64,000 bases of DNA, from the NCBI GenBank assembly GCA_036768485.1, contig JAVLUZ010000548.1, positions 310,001-374,000 of the forward strand. Reading direction: 5' to 3'. The position numbers and the translations under genes were made by a program. A model generated the notes under the pieces. That model was not told where the DNA came from. It worked only from the letters and a program-made list of their open reading frames with translations, and made no database searches. The stretch comes from Mermis nigrescens (Eukaryota; Nematoda; Enoplea; Mermithida; Mermithidae). Positions 9,437-21,945 of the stretch are shown here, piece after piece (position 1 is the stretch's first letter; every line of letters starts with the position of its first letter).

Positions 9437-10338
9437 TTAGACGCAGTGGCGTTTCATTTCCAATCTATACAAATTAAAACGATCATATAAAGGAACAATA
9501 TAATCGACAAATTCTTCATCATCGTCATAAATTTGATTCAAGTTAAAACAAACATCAATCATATTATCGCGCTGCTTCAAATACAAATTATGAATGATAT
9601 CTTCAAAACAGTTTCGTATTAATAGTTTTTGAAGGGGATTTTGGAAAGACATTCATCAGCAAAATCAAGTGACAATAAACTTAAACGCGTACAATTTAAA
9701 TAAGCATTACACAGTATAGAGTCATATTCTCTCGGCACAATTACCGTATTTGAAATAATCTTTTCCGGATCTAAGCGACGAATAAATTCAGGAAAATGTG
9801 TGTTAAGGCGCACATGTGTCATGGTGAGCATCTTAATCGGTTTGACCACCGCCGTCGGCCAAAATGTCAGCTTTAATCTAGCATCCTGTAGAACCAACGA
9901 TCGTTTTTCCGAATCAATTTCCAAAAACCGATCTAAAATACGACATCCCCAATATGCATTAATTTTGACGTTTGACAATGATAGTGTCTCCAGATTTGAT
10001 CTTTCAAGTGCATCCTGCATGTACCGATGATATTTTCCTTTCAACATGCAGTTTCCTCGAAAACGCACAATTAGCAGCTCAACCTTAGAACCGCCTATGA
10101 CCGGATATAACGCCAACTTGTTGTTGGGATTACCGGCACAATGAACGCTCCTCGTATAATTATGAAGTCTAACATTTTCAATAATCCTGGCATGTAATGT
10201 AAAATTTGCTTGAAAAGGGACATCAAAATTTCGAATAACATGAAACCAATTTTTGCATACAGCCTCGCAGTTTAAACGCTCTTTCACATCCAAATTGGAA
10301 AAAACGCGTAAAAGAATGTTTGGCGGTAAACTTTCCAT
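9437..10338 (-). pseudogene. F-box protein gene with one frame break
   Basis: The minus-strand frame starts at 10338 with an F-box: MESLPPNILLRVFSNLDVKER followed by CEAVCKNWFHVI at residues 3-36, the Skp1-binding module of SCF ubiquitin ligases. The remainder (LETLSLSNVKIN, MLTMTHVRLN, LSLLSLDF) has leucine-rich, FBA/FTH-like character. The frame stops near 9619, but a second frame (9652-9437, acidic, YDDDEEFVDYIVPLYDRF) continues it. The one-base break lies around 9640. Nothing shows whether it is a host gene beside element A or a host-derived gene carried by it. F-box families are large in nematodes. Confidence 0.75.
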
Positions 10339-10782
10339 ACCAATAAGACAATCAAGCGCGACCTAGTCTACACTCCAAACGGAATGCTGCACGGCTTAAT
10401 ACAGCTCTTTATACCCGCAGGTAGCACAAAAAATAGCTATGTCACTATGCATATTAGAACAAGCACAAATAGGTAAGTAATTACATTTCCCTTATTCATA
10501 TGTACATGCACCCGAAATCTTAAGCTTATCATAATAAGCGAGAAAATACTGTGTACTTCAAGGGGGTGACGTCACTTGAATGATGCCATGAGCTCGATTG
10601 AATAATACACCCCTCCCCTCGGCGGTAGGGCTACATGCAGCTTTAGCCACCTGCTTAATACACCCCCCTGGCCTTGGCTCGACGCGCAGCTTTAGCGCCC
10701 TGCTTACAAAGCAGGCGCACAAAGTGCAGGTGCACTATGACATAGTGCGTGCCAGAGGGCCCCACGTTACTACTAATGCGCG
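10339..10782. repeat. Non-coding upstream of the F-box gene, with dispersed repeat R3
   Basis: No gene. It contains a TGACGTCA site (about 10567) and, from about 10600 to 10765, a GC-rich segment (GCGCAGCTTTAGCGCCCTGC, CAGGTGCACTATGA) whose inverted, diverged copy lies at 31987-32105. The copy suggests a small mobile repeat rather than a promoter. Confidence 0.5.
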
Positions 10783-13546
10783 CTAGTTTCTGGCCCTTTC
10801 GCAGTAACCATGTTTTACATCATGAGGAGATGTAAGGGTTGGCTGCGGTGGGGGCACATTCATGGTGGGTTGGTTATCTGCAGTGTATGTGACGTATGGG
10901 CGATTGAAACTGTGTTCATTGCGATAATTCGAGTTATAGTAAGTTCCACGCTGTTCATTTGGGAACTGCACAATAGGAGCCTTTTGTCGCAGTTGATTAT
11001 TATAGTGATTATCGTAACGCAATTTTGATAATTTGCGCGCAAATTTTGGTAATAATCATTACAATTTTGCCTATAATTCGATCGTGCTTGCTTAGGTTCA
11101 AAGCGGTTATCATTATTCGCATAGTTAGATGAGTGATGTTGATTAGAGTTACGATATCGTAATTGACATCGATGTCTATTTTGCAAATTTGAACGCAATG
11201 GCAAACAATTTCAACGCAAAAAGAACACTACTGGCTGCAATTGCGAGGCCATAGAATTATTATTGCAATCAGGTTGGGTATTAAAATTAGCATTATTAGA
11301 CGCTCCTTGCCTCTGACGCAGTAAAACATTCCTCATAAATGTGACATATGCACTTACAAAAGGTACAATATTTATGAGAGGAACTTTCTGGTTTCTCAGC
11401 ACGTGATGAGCAATGAAACGTTCTATGATGCGAACAATCTGAATCGTTTTGGTTAGATGTGCGAGGAGTATCCTTGGGTACTGCGCTGCCTACAGGAGCA
11501 GCTGTTACTGATACGTATGGTGTTACTGCCTTTTTGTCCTCAAATTCCTTATTAGCAAATTCAGCGCTTAGCGCATTGTCCAAAAATTCAGCTAAGGATG
11601 CTCTAGGCTTTTTGTGATATGCTTCTTTCGAAATGTGCGGTAATAGACCTTGTTTTAATTGATGTCGCATCAAATTATTGAAATGGTGCAAGTCAACTTC
11701 AAGATAAGGGTCAGATTTTATTAGTTCTTTGCGAAGCGAGAAATAATAAGCTTTAACCGATTTGTTAGGCTGCTGTTTATGTGCCAAAAAACGATTAAAT
11801 AGCGCACCGGTGTCCATTGGACAAATTTCGGCTATTAGCGCTTGTTTCGTTTTCGAGTAAGATTGTTTTATATCAGCAGGTAACAAATGGTATAAACGTG
11901 TAGCATAGGTATCAAGAAATCCAGTCATGAATTTCAAACGATCAGCTTTGTCGATATCATAGGTATTGGCAAGTGATTTGAATTCTGCGATATATGCTTT
12001 TATATCACTTTTATCTCCATCAAAAAATTTCTTGCTTGCGATTGCTACTTGCATTTGTTGTAAAAATGGTCCACAATTCAAGGAATCAGTGAGATGCAAT
12101 TTATTACGCGAGCCTTCAGATGAAGAATCTGAACTATAATGATCGGCGCGATCTACTTATGCGACGTGAACGGCAGCTACGCGGGCAATCATAGCTATTA
12201 GATGAGCTTTTGTCAGAAAATTTTACATGCCTTCTCCTACTAGATGATTCAGGTAGAGGCGCAGATTCGTTTTGCAAATTTGCAGGTTCGTTATTAATGC
12301 CAGACAGATTTATCTCTACAGGTTGCATTTCGATGTTAGAAGAATGCAAAATAGGATTATTAAATGGTATTTCCACATTCATGGGATTAGGTACGTAGTT
12401 GTTTGGAAGAATTTCTCATTGCGGTGGAAAATACTGCAGCGGTGGTGGATTTTATTGCTGCTGCGAGTTTGAATTCAATGAATTAGGTACAAAAGAAGGC
12501 GCATTACGATTTAAAGACAGCAACGGCTGAGATGGCGGCGTCTGCAAAAGCAGTACCGGCGGCTGCAAAATTGTAGGTATATTTTCCGAAAAACCCGAGT
12601 TTTGCACTGTTTGCAAACCCATGTATGACGGATTTTGTGATGAATAAGATATCTCAGGCGCGCTATTTGTACAACTTTGAGCAATTTTTCGGGAACAGTT
12701 TCCGAAGGTGGCGTGAATTAGATGCGCGGTTGTCAGTGGGCAACAATGAAGATGCACAATGCGTACTTTAGCACGATTCGCACTTTGCGCATTGAATTCA
12801 GAAAAATTTGCGCTATCAATAGAGTGGTTAACGCGCTCAGACGGATTATTTTCAATGCGATTCAAAACTGGTTGGGTTTTAAGCATAGTGCTTAGCTCCA
12901 GACGCAGTTTACGCATTTCATCCACATTTTCCTTTTATCTTGACTTACGCGCGTAGAAAGATCCAAAAATTGCAAATGGATAGCTTGTAGCGCTTTTAAA
13001 ATAAGATCATTAGTCACATTAGCACTAGCACAATCTTTGTTGGCATTTCTGCTATGACTTTGATTACTTTCTATGTCAGAATCAGGATTTTTGCGCTCTG
13101 AACTGGTTTTGGGATTATTTGCCGTGTTGAGAGTAGTTGTATTATCAATCATTGTATGATTTGATGAATTATCAATGTTAGGGTCCGATCTGGTTAATGA
13201 AGTTTGATTAATACGCGATCGCACGGTAGTCAATAACCATTCATCTTCAGACTGTGTATTGCTCGCTGGCATTTAGTGATGCGGGTAATTGATCATTATT
13301 CACCTTACTAGTTACGTCTTCCTTATTTTTACCATTACTCGCAGAATTACTTGCGCTATTAGAGTCAACAGGCACGGTGGGTAATTGGCGAGATGAAGTA
13401 GGTGGCGTAGAAGGTTTTTTCAATTTAGCGGGCAGTGTCCGCAAAACCTTTTTCCTGCCATTTTTAAGTATCAAAATGTCGAAAATATGACCTTGGGTAA
13501 AATAAATTTCAATACATCGAAATTTTTCCCAAAATAAATGTTTCAA
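10783..13546 (-). pseudogene. LTR retrotransposon gag, multiply frameshifted
   Basis: Minus-strand fragments in several frames together give a gag polyprotein. There is an N-terminal low-complexity Ser/Asn-rich part (13546-12134), then a capsid-like region 12099-11296 with the retrotransposon-gag pattern (KFFDGDKSDIKAYIAEFKSL, ADRLKFMTGFLDTYA, FLAHKQQPNKSVKAYYFSLR). It ends in a perfect zinc knuckle C-x2-C-x4-H-x4-C (CTFCKCICHIYEEC), followed by an Asn/Arg-rich tail. No protease, reverse transcriptase or integrase follows toward 10783, so the element is truncated. The LTR-like block at 14054-15080 lies on its 5' side. I cannot say whether it is Gypsy- or BEL-like. Confidence 0.75.
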
Positions 13547-14053
13547 ATTTGGCCTTTATCGTTCCAAAAAACAGGTTTCTTCACATGAGTAGTATTTGCT
13601 TACGTGAAGTAAGATATACCTGATGTGAAATGATCAAAGACAGGTAGGACTAAGCCTAAGGCGCAAGAAAATGTACTTGGTTAGAAAAAGAGTTAGGTAA
13701 ATACCTAAGTGGCAACATTTTGTTGTCAAAAGAGAAAAGTGATAAATCGTTGCCTGCGGGTTGACGTTTATAGAAAAATGCGAGCGTGAAAGCTGCCTTT
13801 GTCGATGAAGATCCGACGGAAATAGAAAAAATAATGATGACTTTACCACGATACACAAAATCTTTACCACGGACGCTTACTCAAATTGCGCACTGCCACA
13901 ATCGCGGTCGATACAACAACAAAGGTGAACAAAATGTTACACATATTTAGATGGCCAAAATGATGATTTTTGGATCGAAAAATAATTTTACGATGATTGA
14001 TCAGTTTGGCTGTAGCTAGCAGCCTAAAAGAGGGACAATCCAGTGTAAATACA
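13547..14053 (-). other. Leader region between gag and the LTR-like block
   Basis: No gene. On the minus strand this is where a retrotransposon leader is expected. Immediately inside the LTR-like block the minus strand reads TGGATTGTCCC, starting with TGG as primer-binding sites do (at about 14033-14045). The tRNA was not identified. Confidence 0.35.
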
Positions 14054-15080
14054 TGGGTCCCTAACGTCTACAAAATCGACATAGGAACTGGATGTATTTG
14101 CCTTCGAGACTTACTTAGGTACGTAGGTACTTAGGTCTGCTCTTAGCACTGGTCCCAATTACTTAGCCTGGGATCGCTTTGGTCTTTGGACCCTTACAGA
14201 CCTTACGGCTTTGATCCCCTCGGTCCTAATATTGCTGACCGGTTCTTGTCAGGTGATCTCAGCAGCTATGCCCTAGGACCTAAGGCTACCTACCTAATTC
14301 TCGGAATTACCGCGGAGGTCAGTTGACCTATCTTAGCTCAAGTTGATGGATTAACTTGTTTTCTAGTTTCGAATCAATCCGAAATGTTTTTGGTTCCTAA
14401 TGTACGTAGCACAATGAAATTTGAAAGCAACACCAACGAGCTCTATACTGATCAATCATCATTAAAGATTAAATAATATTTTTGATCAATTTTGGGTTTG
14501 AGAAAAGAATTAAGGCTTTTTAACAAAATAAGTAATCATATGGAATTTACCTATCCGTCCACTCAGAGTCCCGAAATCCTCGACGTAGGGAAGCTCCAAC
14601 CTAACCCTTGGTATATCCGAAACCCATGGGTAGGTTTTCTCTAATTTAATTCAAACGCTAAATACACGGCCTAGCTGCCGGACAACAAAATAATGCAAAA
14701 GAAAAACAAAACGTACTCCACTGTACAATTGTACGACTGCCAACGAACTCTAACTAAGATGGCCACATAGGACCATTACAGTAGATGGAACTAACGTCAA
14801 AATAGCATAATACTGGAATTCTTTTAAATCACAACAAATGTTCTAGACTACAATAAGCGGTAATGCAAGAAACAATTACTATTATTATATACTTAACTCT
14901 ATGTTACCGGACAAGTATCTTAATGTTTTTTATTATTGAAAATTGGGAAAAAAGTGGGAAGACCAAATGCATAGCCCACAGTACACTATTGTAGATAGCT
15001 ACTAGTATTGGCTATGTGAGTGGCTACCGCAAACTGCTAAGGCAAGTTCGCCAAAACGTGTAACTCTCACAGTTACATAT
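14054..15080 (-). repeat. LTR-like block, minus orientation
   Basis: Its reverse complement is clearly similar over most of its length to 51899-52998: shared TTGGCAGTCG, GATGACTGTCCAG/GATGATTGATCAG, AGAAAACAAGTTAAT, GGGCATAGCTGCTGAGA, GGTCAGCAATATTAGGAC and GAAGGCAAATAC, ending TGTATTTACA. Two copies in opposite orientation, one 5' of a gag gene, fit long terminal repeats of the same retrotransposon family. Boundaries are approximate to tens of bases. Confidence 0.65.
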
Positions 15081-16999
15081 GCTATAATACAGGAAACACA
15101 AGGAATAAGTTTCCGAACCTAGTTCCGAAACTTTAAAGTTTTGGAACTGCCCCCCTCTCCTTAGGGTAGCAGGCTATACTACTCCCACTGCAGTCAATGA
15201 TTTTATCACAGGAGCTAATAACGATAATTTCCGATATTCAAGCATTGCTTATCTCATTGAAGAAATTTTAGAACCAGTGTCGATAAGCTCATCTATTCAA
15301 AATTTTTTTGTGTTTTTGGAATTCGCAGAATAAATGGATGATCGCCTAAAATGCTCTTTTCACTTATTTCAGTTAATGCGCTAAAAATTCGAATATTTTC
15401 TTGATCTTTCTTATACAACGGCTCTAGAGCTTGAGTTGACAACTTGGAAAATATATTAGCTGGATAAGGTTATTCGGATTTTTCTTTTAGAACCGCTTTA
15501 GAGTCAGAGGGTTCAATTTGAGCTGATTAACACAGATAAGTTGAGGTTGGAAGGACTATTTCACCTGATTTGATTTCAGAACTTCCTAAGGTTTTCTTTC
15601 TATTTAGATTTTTGCATTTTCTACGTTGTCAAAAAGACAGTTGTGGAATGCAGCAAGAACACTTAAATTGAAAAAATTTGAAGCGGTAACAATGGAATAA
15701 GGTATAATCAAAAATTATGATAACAATTATATATTTAACAACATTAACAACAAGCTGAATGGGTCTGAATGGAAGATTATCTGCAAAACCGAAAAGAGAT
15801 TGAGAACCGTTTATTAAAACATTATCAATTGAACCAGGCACACTTCTTGAAGCATCATATGATAATAAATCACTTCCACAAAATAATTCAGAATGTATAT
15901 TAGGACTGAGAGAAATAGGAGTGGTATAGTTTGATAAATGTTGGATCTGTTTTTTCAACATTCGTGGTTCGGGACATATAACTTTTTATAAATGATGAAG
16001 AATATAAAGATTCACTTATACGACTGTCGTAATAAATAGGTGATGAATCAAACGTGTAACTACTGTGACTTGAGTGTCAAGCAATTTTTAGAGGAATTTG
16101 GCTAACATGTGCTGTACCTAAGCTTGTAAACCATTGCTTATTACTGAAAACCAATAAGACGTTTTGTGCAGTTTATGGTGGGGTTTGCAGGTAATAGGTC
16201 CATACCGCCAGATAGAGAAAACCAAAGTATTTCTCATGCAAAATTGGCAATGATTGATAACAGGTATTATTTACAGTGTAATTCCAAAAATTTGATCTGG
16301 AACGATTTTCACTCATTCCCATATTATTAGAGCATTTCCTCAAAAAAAGGTGTAAATGTCATTCCTGTTTAGCAGGGCTCGCGCTCTCAAAGTTGGGACT
16401 AGGTGGAGTAGCTGCCAAACCAGTTGCAAATACCTAGCTGCGGATCTACATAATTTAATCCAAACATTCTTAAAATAAACTAATTCAAAATCTCGGATTT
16501 TCTCAATCTAAAATTGAAGTTTTGCATTAATTGGATAAGAACTGCAAAACGTCAGGTTGAAATAAGTAGGCATAGATTTCACAAAAGGTACACAGAATTT
16601 GATTAAAAATTTGTAAAATGACTCCTTGAGCTATTTCAAGCAAACTTTTTTTGACCGGCAGCAAGTCAATGCATGTGTTAAGATTAATGCGCCTTGAATA
16701 CGCTCAACGACTACAAAATAATAATTAAATTCAGCTTCCAAAATTCCAAGATTCGTAAATTGGCATTTTTCTTTGAACTTGTTTCTATCCCAGATGACAC
16801 AGAATGAATCTTGAGGTGTTCATTCTCCAGTATCCCCTAAATCTGTTAAAATAGTATGTGCGTCGTAGGAGGAAATATTTCCTATCTCCATTAAAAATGC
16901 GAATCACAGTGATCAGAACAGCACCAGACAAAAGTACATTTAATGTACATTTAATGGAAAATTGGTTGGCCAAATATTATTCGAATTTTCATGTGATGG
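15081..16999. other. Non-coding, nothing recognised
   Basis: About 1.9 kb of AT-rich sequence. The longest frames (such as 15961-15629 on the minus strand) have no recognisable motif and look like chance. It ends at the left inverted repeat of the relic Polinton. Confidence 0.4.
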
Positions 17000-17119
17000 A
17001 GTAGTATAGAGGCGGGTCGCAAGCGCATTTTGGGGGTCCGCCACAAACAAAACATAGGCAAAGCCCATTCAAGCCATGTCAGCTCAGGGGTCCGCGGGGG
17101 TCCGCCCGCTAGAAGGGAA
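17000..17119 (+). repeat. Left terminal inverted repeat of relic Polinton (element 2)
   Basis: Begins AGTAGTATAGAGGCGGG and matches the reverse complement of 25682-25813 almost throughout (shared GGGGGTCCGCC, TAGGCAAAGCCC/GGCGAAGCCC, CATGTCAGCTCAGGGGTCC). Polintons have inverted repeats of about this length with AG at the outer end. TGATGG just outside (16994-16999) may pair with TAATGG at the other end as a 6-bp target duplication with one mismatch. Confidence 0.85.
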
Positions 17120-17429
17120 TTTCAAATCTGATTAATCTTTGTGGGGATAAATGATTGAATTGGGTAAGAAAGAAAGTTGCTCGCTCAAGAGATCAAACCA
17201 CTGATGCCTCACACCTCAGCTAAGGAGCGGTAACACTGGGCTCTGCGGGGAACATCCAGATTTTTCTCGAATGAGAGTCAATCCTGTCTGGGCATTGCGG
17301 TTAAACCCATAAAGTTATGTTTCGAGTAGAGCATATATTAAGGTTACAACAAGTTTTTTCAATATTTGACTAAGGTTTAACATAGTCTGGCAGCTTTTTA
17401 AATATTTAAATTTTATTATAAATATCAAA

Positions 17430-17611
17430 AGCGGTATAAAATCTATAAATATCAACGAACTTTAGCGATTAGTCAGCATGAAGTCAATAAATATCAGTGA
17501 CGTTTCATCAAGCTTACTCGGTCTTTGTGACTAGTGAGATAAAGTCTATAAATATCAGTGACGTTTCATCAGGCTTACTTCGGTCTTTGTGACTAGTGAG
17601 ATAAAGTATCA
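17430..17611 (+). promoter_or_regulatory. Tandem TATA-motif repeats before the relic polymerase gene
   Basis: AAAATCTATAAATATCA (17438), AAGTCAATAAATATCAG (17481) and AAAGTCTATAAATATCAG (17541) occur in ~60-base tandem units that also share GTGACGTTTCATCA and GTCTTTGTGACTAGTGAG. The core is the same motif that precedes the genes of element B. Its location immediately upstream of the polymerase relic fits a promoter. Confidence 0.6.
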
Positions 17612-17655
17612 GTGATATTTATAAAAATCATCGAGCTTTTCATGGTCTATGTGAC

Positions 17656-20600
17656 TATTACAAAGCACAAAATGGAGAAGCAATACATCTATAATGTATG
17701 TAATAAAGCGTACTCAAGGCCAAACAGGCTCAAAGAACATAATAATTCTGTTCATTTAGGCTCACGTTTCAGATGTCCCCAGTGTAATGTATTGTTTAAA
17801 CTTCCAAGAAATCTAGTAAATCATTTTGAATTGGTTCATCAAACTTCATTTGAATGTATTTATTGTAATATGACTTTCGATTCCAAAAAAGATTTATTTT
17901 CAAAAGAACATCTACATAATTGTCTTTTAATAAAACCTATCCGGGACTATACTGGAGCCTAAGGAACAGCTTAAGAAAGACAATATTATACCCGAAGATG
18001 GACTCCTACCTAATTTGGACGATTACTCCAATCAAATGACTGATACTGTACGAACTTATTGGCCGCTGATTCGTACTCAAAAGAACATAAAAGATCTATT
18101 AGATCACACATATAATTATCGATGGGGCGTTGGCGATTACATGGCAGTGTTAACCGATGGTTTTAATAATGAGCAAGAAGCATTCAGAATAAATGGCGCC
18201 TTTGGCTTCACATTGAAAAATCGAGAAACGGGCGCTAGTAAATATTGGTGCCCATCGCAAAATAATTTTAATCTTTTAGAAATACCCGTACTTATTAAAG
18301 ATGGTGAGGACATAAAACAATTAGCTGAGCAATTAAATGAAATTGATATTGAGAATAAAATAAGCCGGCCAGATACTAAATGGGCAATAGAAGCTATAAC
18401 AAATATTGAATTCTATGTAACACCACAAAAGAATTTTATAGCCGGTTGTACTGACGTCAATCTTCCAACATCAATTTCATATCAGAGGCATACTTTACAT
18501 ATGACCCAAGATAGACAGCGTAATAAATTTAAGGACAATCTATGTTTCTTCAGATGTTGAGCCCAATGTTTAGTTGATGATTACGAAAATAAGGATTCTG
18601 TATATAAATCTTTCCTTAAATATTGTAATTTAAAGAACATTCCGACTAATGTAAATACTTTTCAGGGTATAGCATATACGGATTTAGAAATTTTAGAAGA
18701 TTTATTCAAGGTTTATATTCAATGTTTTCATATTGATGAAGATAATCAAACGGCGGTTTGCTGGAAAAAAGACAGTTAGGCGATATAAAAAAGTTTTGAA
18801 TGTTGATATTTCGATCACTGAATCTGGAAAGGCGCATTTTAGTTATATTTTAAACCTAGATCAGTACGCAAAACGTTACAGTTGCTTAATGTGTGACAGA
18901 CTTTTCAAAGACGCGGAAAAATTAAGCAAGCATATATCAAAGCATTGTAATCATGGGGAGACTCGGCATAAATTCCCAGGTGGTGTCTTCCAGTTAAAGA
19001 AGACAGTGTTCGAAGAGCTCAATGAATTTGACATAGAAATTCCACATGATGATGAATTTCGTCCTTATCTCACTGTGTTTGATTTTGAAGCACTTTTAAT
19101 CAAGAAACTCTTTTAAAATTCTAGAAAAATTGAGTTCATAGCACAGCACCAACCCGTTTCTTGTGCAATTCACACAAATGTCCCCGGATTTGAACCCACT
19201 TCTTTTGTGAACAATGAATTAGATCAGCTAGTCATTCAGCTATTGCAGCATCTAGAAAAAATCCAGCTGTCGCAAAGCGCTCTTCTTCTCAGAACTTTTG
19301 TTTCAGTTTTTGTAGAAATCGATAAAAAAATATGGGCTGGTGAGCTCAAACAACAAAGAAAGATACAACACACGAAAATGGAGGATTAAATAAACTTATT
19401 CGCACAAAGGCAAATTACAAAAATACTGTAATCAATTGATTTGTCTAGGATTTAATTCTGGTAAATATGATATAAATCTGATAAAACGAAATTTGTATCC
19501 GGCTCTTATTCAACAAATTAGGAAGAATCCAAACAGCAGTAAGTGGCCTACGGCTATTCTTTTGGAATGACACTACTCTTTGTATGACAACCAGCCTTTT
19601 CAAATTCTTAGACATTAGCACATATGTAGCTTCGGGGTTTAGTTTAGACGCATTCACAAAAGCATACAAGGCAAGTTTAACAAAAGGTAAATTTTCTTAC
19701 GAATATTTAGACTCATTTGATAAATTGTATGAAACTCAGTTACCGCCAGCCGAAGCATTTTACAGTAAGTTAAGAGAAGAGTGCATAAGTTCACAGGATT
19801 ATGAGCAATGACAAAAAAATTGCGCGGATAACAAAATGGAGACACTTATGGACTATCTCGTATTTTATAACTTCAGAGATGTTGTCCCATTCTTAGAGGC
19901 ATGTATGACTACGGCTCAACTGTACTGGTCCCAATTTGATATTGATATTTTCAGAGAAGCTATGTCATTACTCGGGGTTACAGAACGTTATCTCTTCAAA
20001 AATGTCCCAGACACAAGCTTTGCTATCTTTAGTGAGCAAACAAAAAATCTTTATTATTCTCCTAAATCAAGCATGAGAGGTGGACATTCGATGGTGATGA
20101 CACGACTAGCGATTTAGGACCAGACTTTTATCAGAAATAATCCATCTAAGCCAGTAAAGTCTATAATTGGACTAGACTTCAACGCACTCTATTTGTGAGC
20201 ACAATCTATGGACACTCCAAATGGATATTTTGATCACTGGGTATTGGAAAATGGAAAATTTCACAAAATTAGCGCATCTAAACCCATTTCAATAGAATAG
20301 CTCGAATACGAAAGCAAGAAAATCGGTCATTTTATTCAACATTCAGGAAATGGGAAGGAAAAAGTGGTGGGACCCAAGGCTCTTCCAGTCGACGGATTCT
20401 ATAGTGACACAAATACAGTTTATGAGTTCTATGGCTGCTTCTGGCATTGTCACGAATGTCTGGCAGGCAGCCGTAATAAGAACTGTGATCCAGATGAGGA
20501 GTTTGAGCGTATTAAAGAGAAAGAAGCCTATATAAAATCACTAGGCTTCAATCTCATTACGATTTGGGAATGTAAGTGGCCACACTGAGAGAATCGACTA

Positions 20601-21780
20601 CCTCAAAACTCAAGACACACGAAAATTTTATATGAAAAGATGGGTAGGTCAACAAGAAATGATAAAATATGTTTTAGATGGCTCAGTTTTTGGTTTCGCA
20701 AAAGTAGATATTTCAACGCCGGACCATTTGAAAGAAAAATATTCTGATTTTCCACCCATAATTAAGCACGCAGAAATAACTCGGAATGATATTGGAGACC
20801 CATTGAAACAGTATGCCGAGAAGAATGGTCAGTTAAAAAGGCCTCGTATAAACCTAATGAAGATTTTTTGAAAAAGAAATTATGTTATCAACTGTAATGA
20901 TTCGATTTTTAGTCTCTCACGGTCTCATTTTAGAAAACCTTCGTGAAATCGTTCAATATGACAGAACTAGACCATTTGAAAATTTCAGGGATATTGTCAC
21001 AAAACATAGGCAAGAAGGGGACATTGACCCAAATCTAGCTATGATTGCTGACACATTTAAACATCTTGGCAACACAGGATACGGCAAAAGACTAATAAAT
21101 AAAGAATAACATATTGACATTTCTGACATAGACTATAAGAAAGCGGCAGAATGTAGCCTAAGTCCTTACATTAAGAAAATCAAATGCATAACCAATAATT
21201 GTTATGAAGTACATATGAGAAAGAAGGAAATTTCACTAGATCTACCTATTGTTGTAGGATTGTCAGTGTATAATTGGGCCAACATCCGAATGTTGGAATT
21301 CTTCTATGATGTTCTATTAAAATGTTTCGATATTTCTGATTATCAATGTATGCAAGCAGACACAGACAGCATTTACCTAGCGTTATCGGCAGAAAATTTA
21401 CAAGATATTGTACGACCAGAGCTGAAAGCTGAGTTTACGCATATATACCCAAGCTGGTTTGTCATTTCAAAAGCTAGCAAACGGAAACCATGTCTTCTGA
21501 AGGAAGAATTTTGAGGAACAGCCATGTGTTGTTTGGCCGCCAAAATTATAAAGCTGTAGATGAAGTTACGAATAAAACTAAATCGAGCATTAAAGGCTTA
21601 ATGAAAAATGTGAATAAGTTAAATTTCCAGCAATATAGCAGCGTATTAAAGTAGCAAGAAGCCAAAGGCGGCAAAAATATAGGCTTCCGGATGCAACCAG
21701 ATAATCATATGTGGACATATACCCAAGAGAAGCAGGGATTACCTTATTTATATGTGGAACGGAAAGTTTTACCGGCAGGC
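17656..21780 (+). pseudogene. Polinton protein-primed family-B DNA polymerase, heavily broken
   Basis: Fragments in all three frames give the Polinton polymerase in order. C2H2-type fingers come first (RFRCPQCNVLFKLPRNLVNH, FECIYCNMTF; the first Cys of an earlier finger is Tyr), then CLMCDRLFKDAEKLSKHISKH at about 18880. Exonuclease-like TVFDFEALL follows at about 19080 and LGFNSGKYDINL at about 19445. Polymerase motif A-like LDFNALYL is at about 20170, a small nuclease-like segment VYEFYGCFWHCHEC at 20420-20460, motif B LGNTGYGK at about 21065 and motif C QADTDSIYLA at about 21357. The C-terminal FRMQP, YTQEKQGLPYLY and KVLP run to 21775. Stops and frameshifts are numerous, so it is not functional. 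Confidence 0.88.
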
Positions 21781-21945
21781 ACGTAGCTGTGCGGGACTGG
21801 GGGGTCGGATCTCCCAAAATTCAGAAAAAAACCGGAAAAAATAGAACTTTTAACACGTTATTTTGTGCTATTTTTGGCTCAGACCCCCCCCCCCCCCAAA
21901 ATTGGTGTTGGTCCCCCCAAAATAGGAGGGCCAGCTACGTGCCTG
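21776..21945. mobile_element. 170-bp MITE with 14-bp perfect inverted repeats
   Basis: Bounded by CAGGCACGTAGCTG and CAGCTACGTGCCTG. It has a C-run and G-rich interior and interrupts the C-terminal polymerase segment, showing it arrived after the polymerase was in place. The related unbroken segment at about 23090-23160 gives an approximate empty site. Confidence 0.75.

Noticed and set aside
9274..9477. 67-aa plus-strand ORF
   Set aside because: No homology; overlaps the 3' end of the F-box gene in antisense.
15629..15961. 110-aa minus-strand ORF
   Set aside because: No motif, homologue or neighbouring gene; base composition like its non-coding surroundings.
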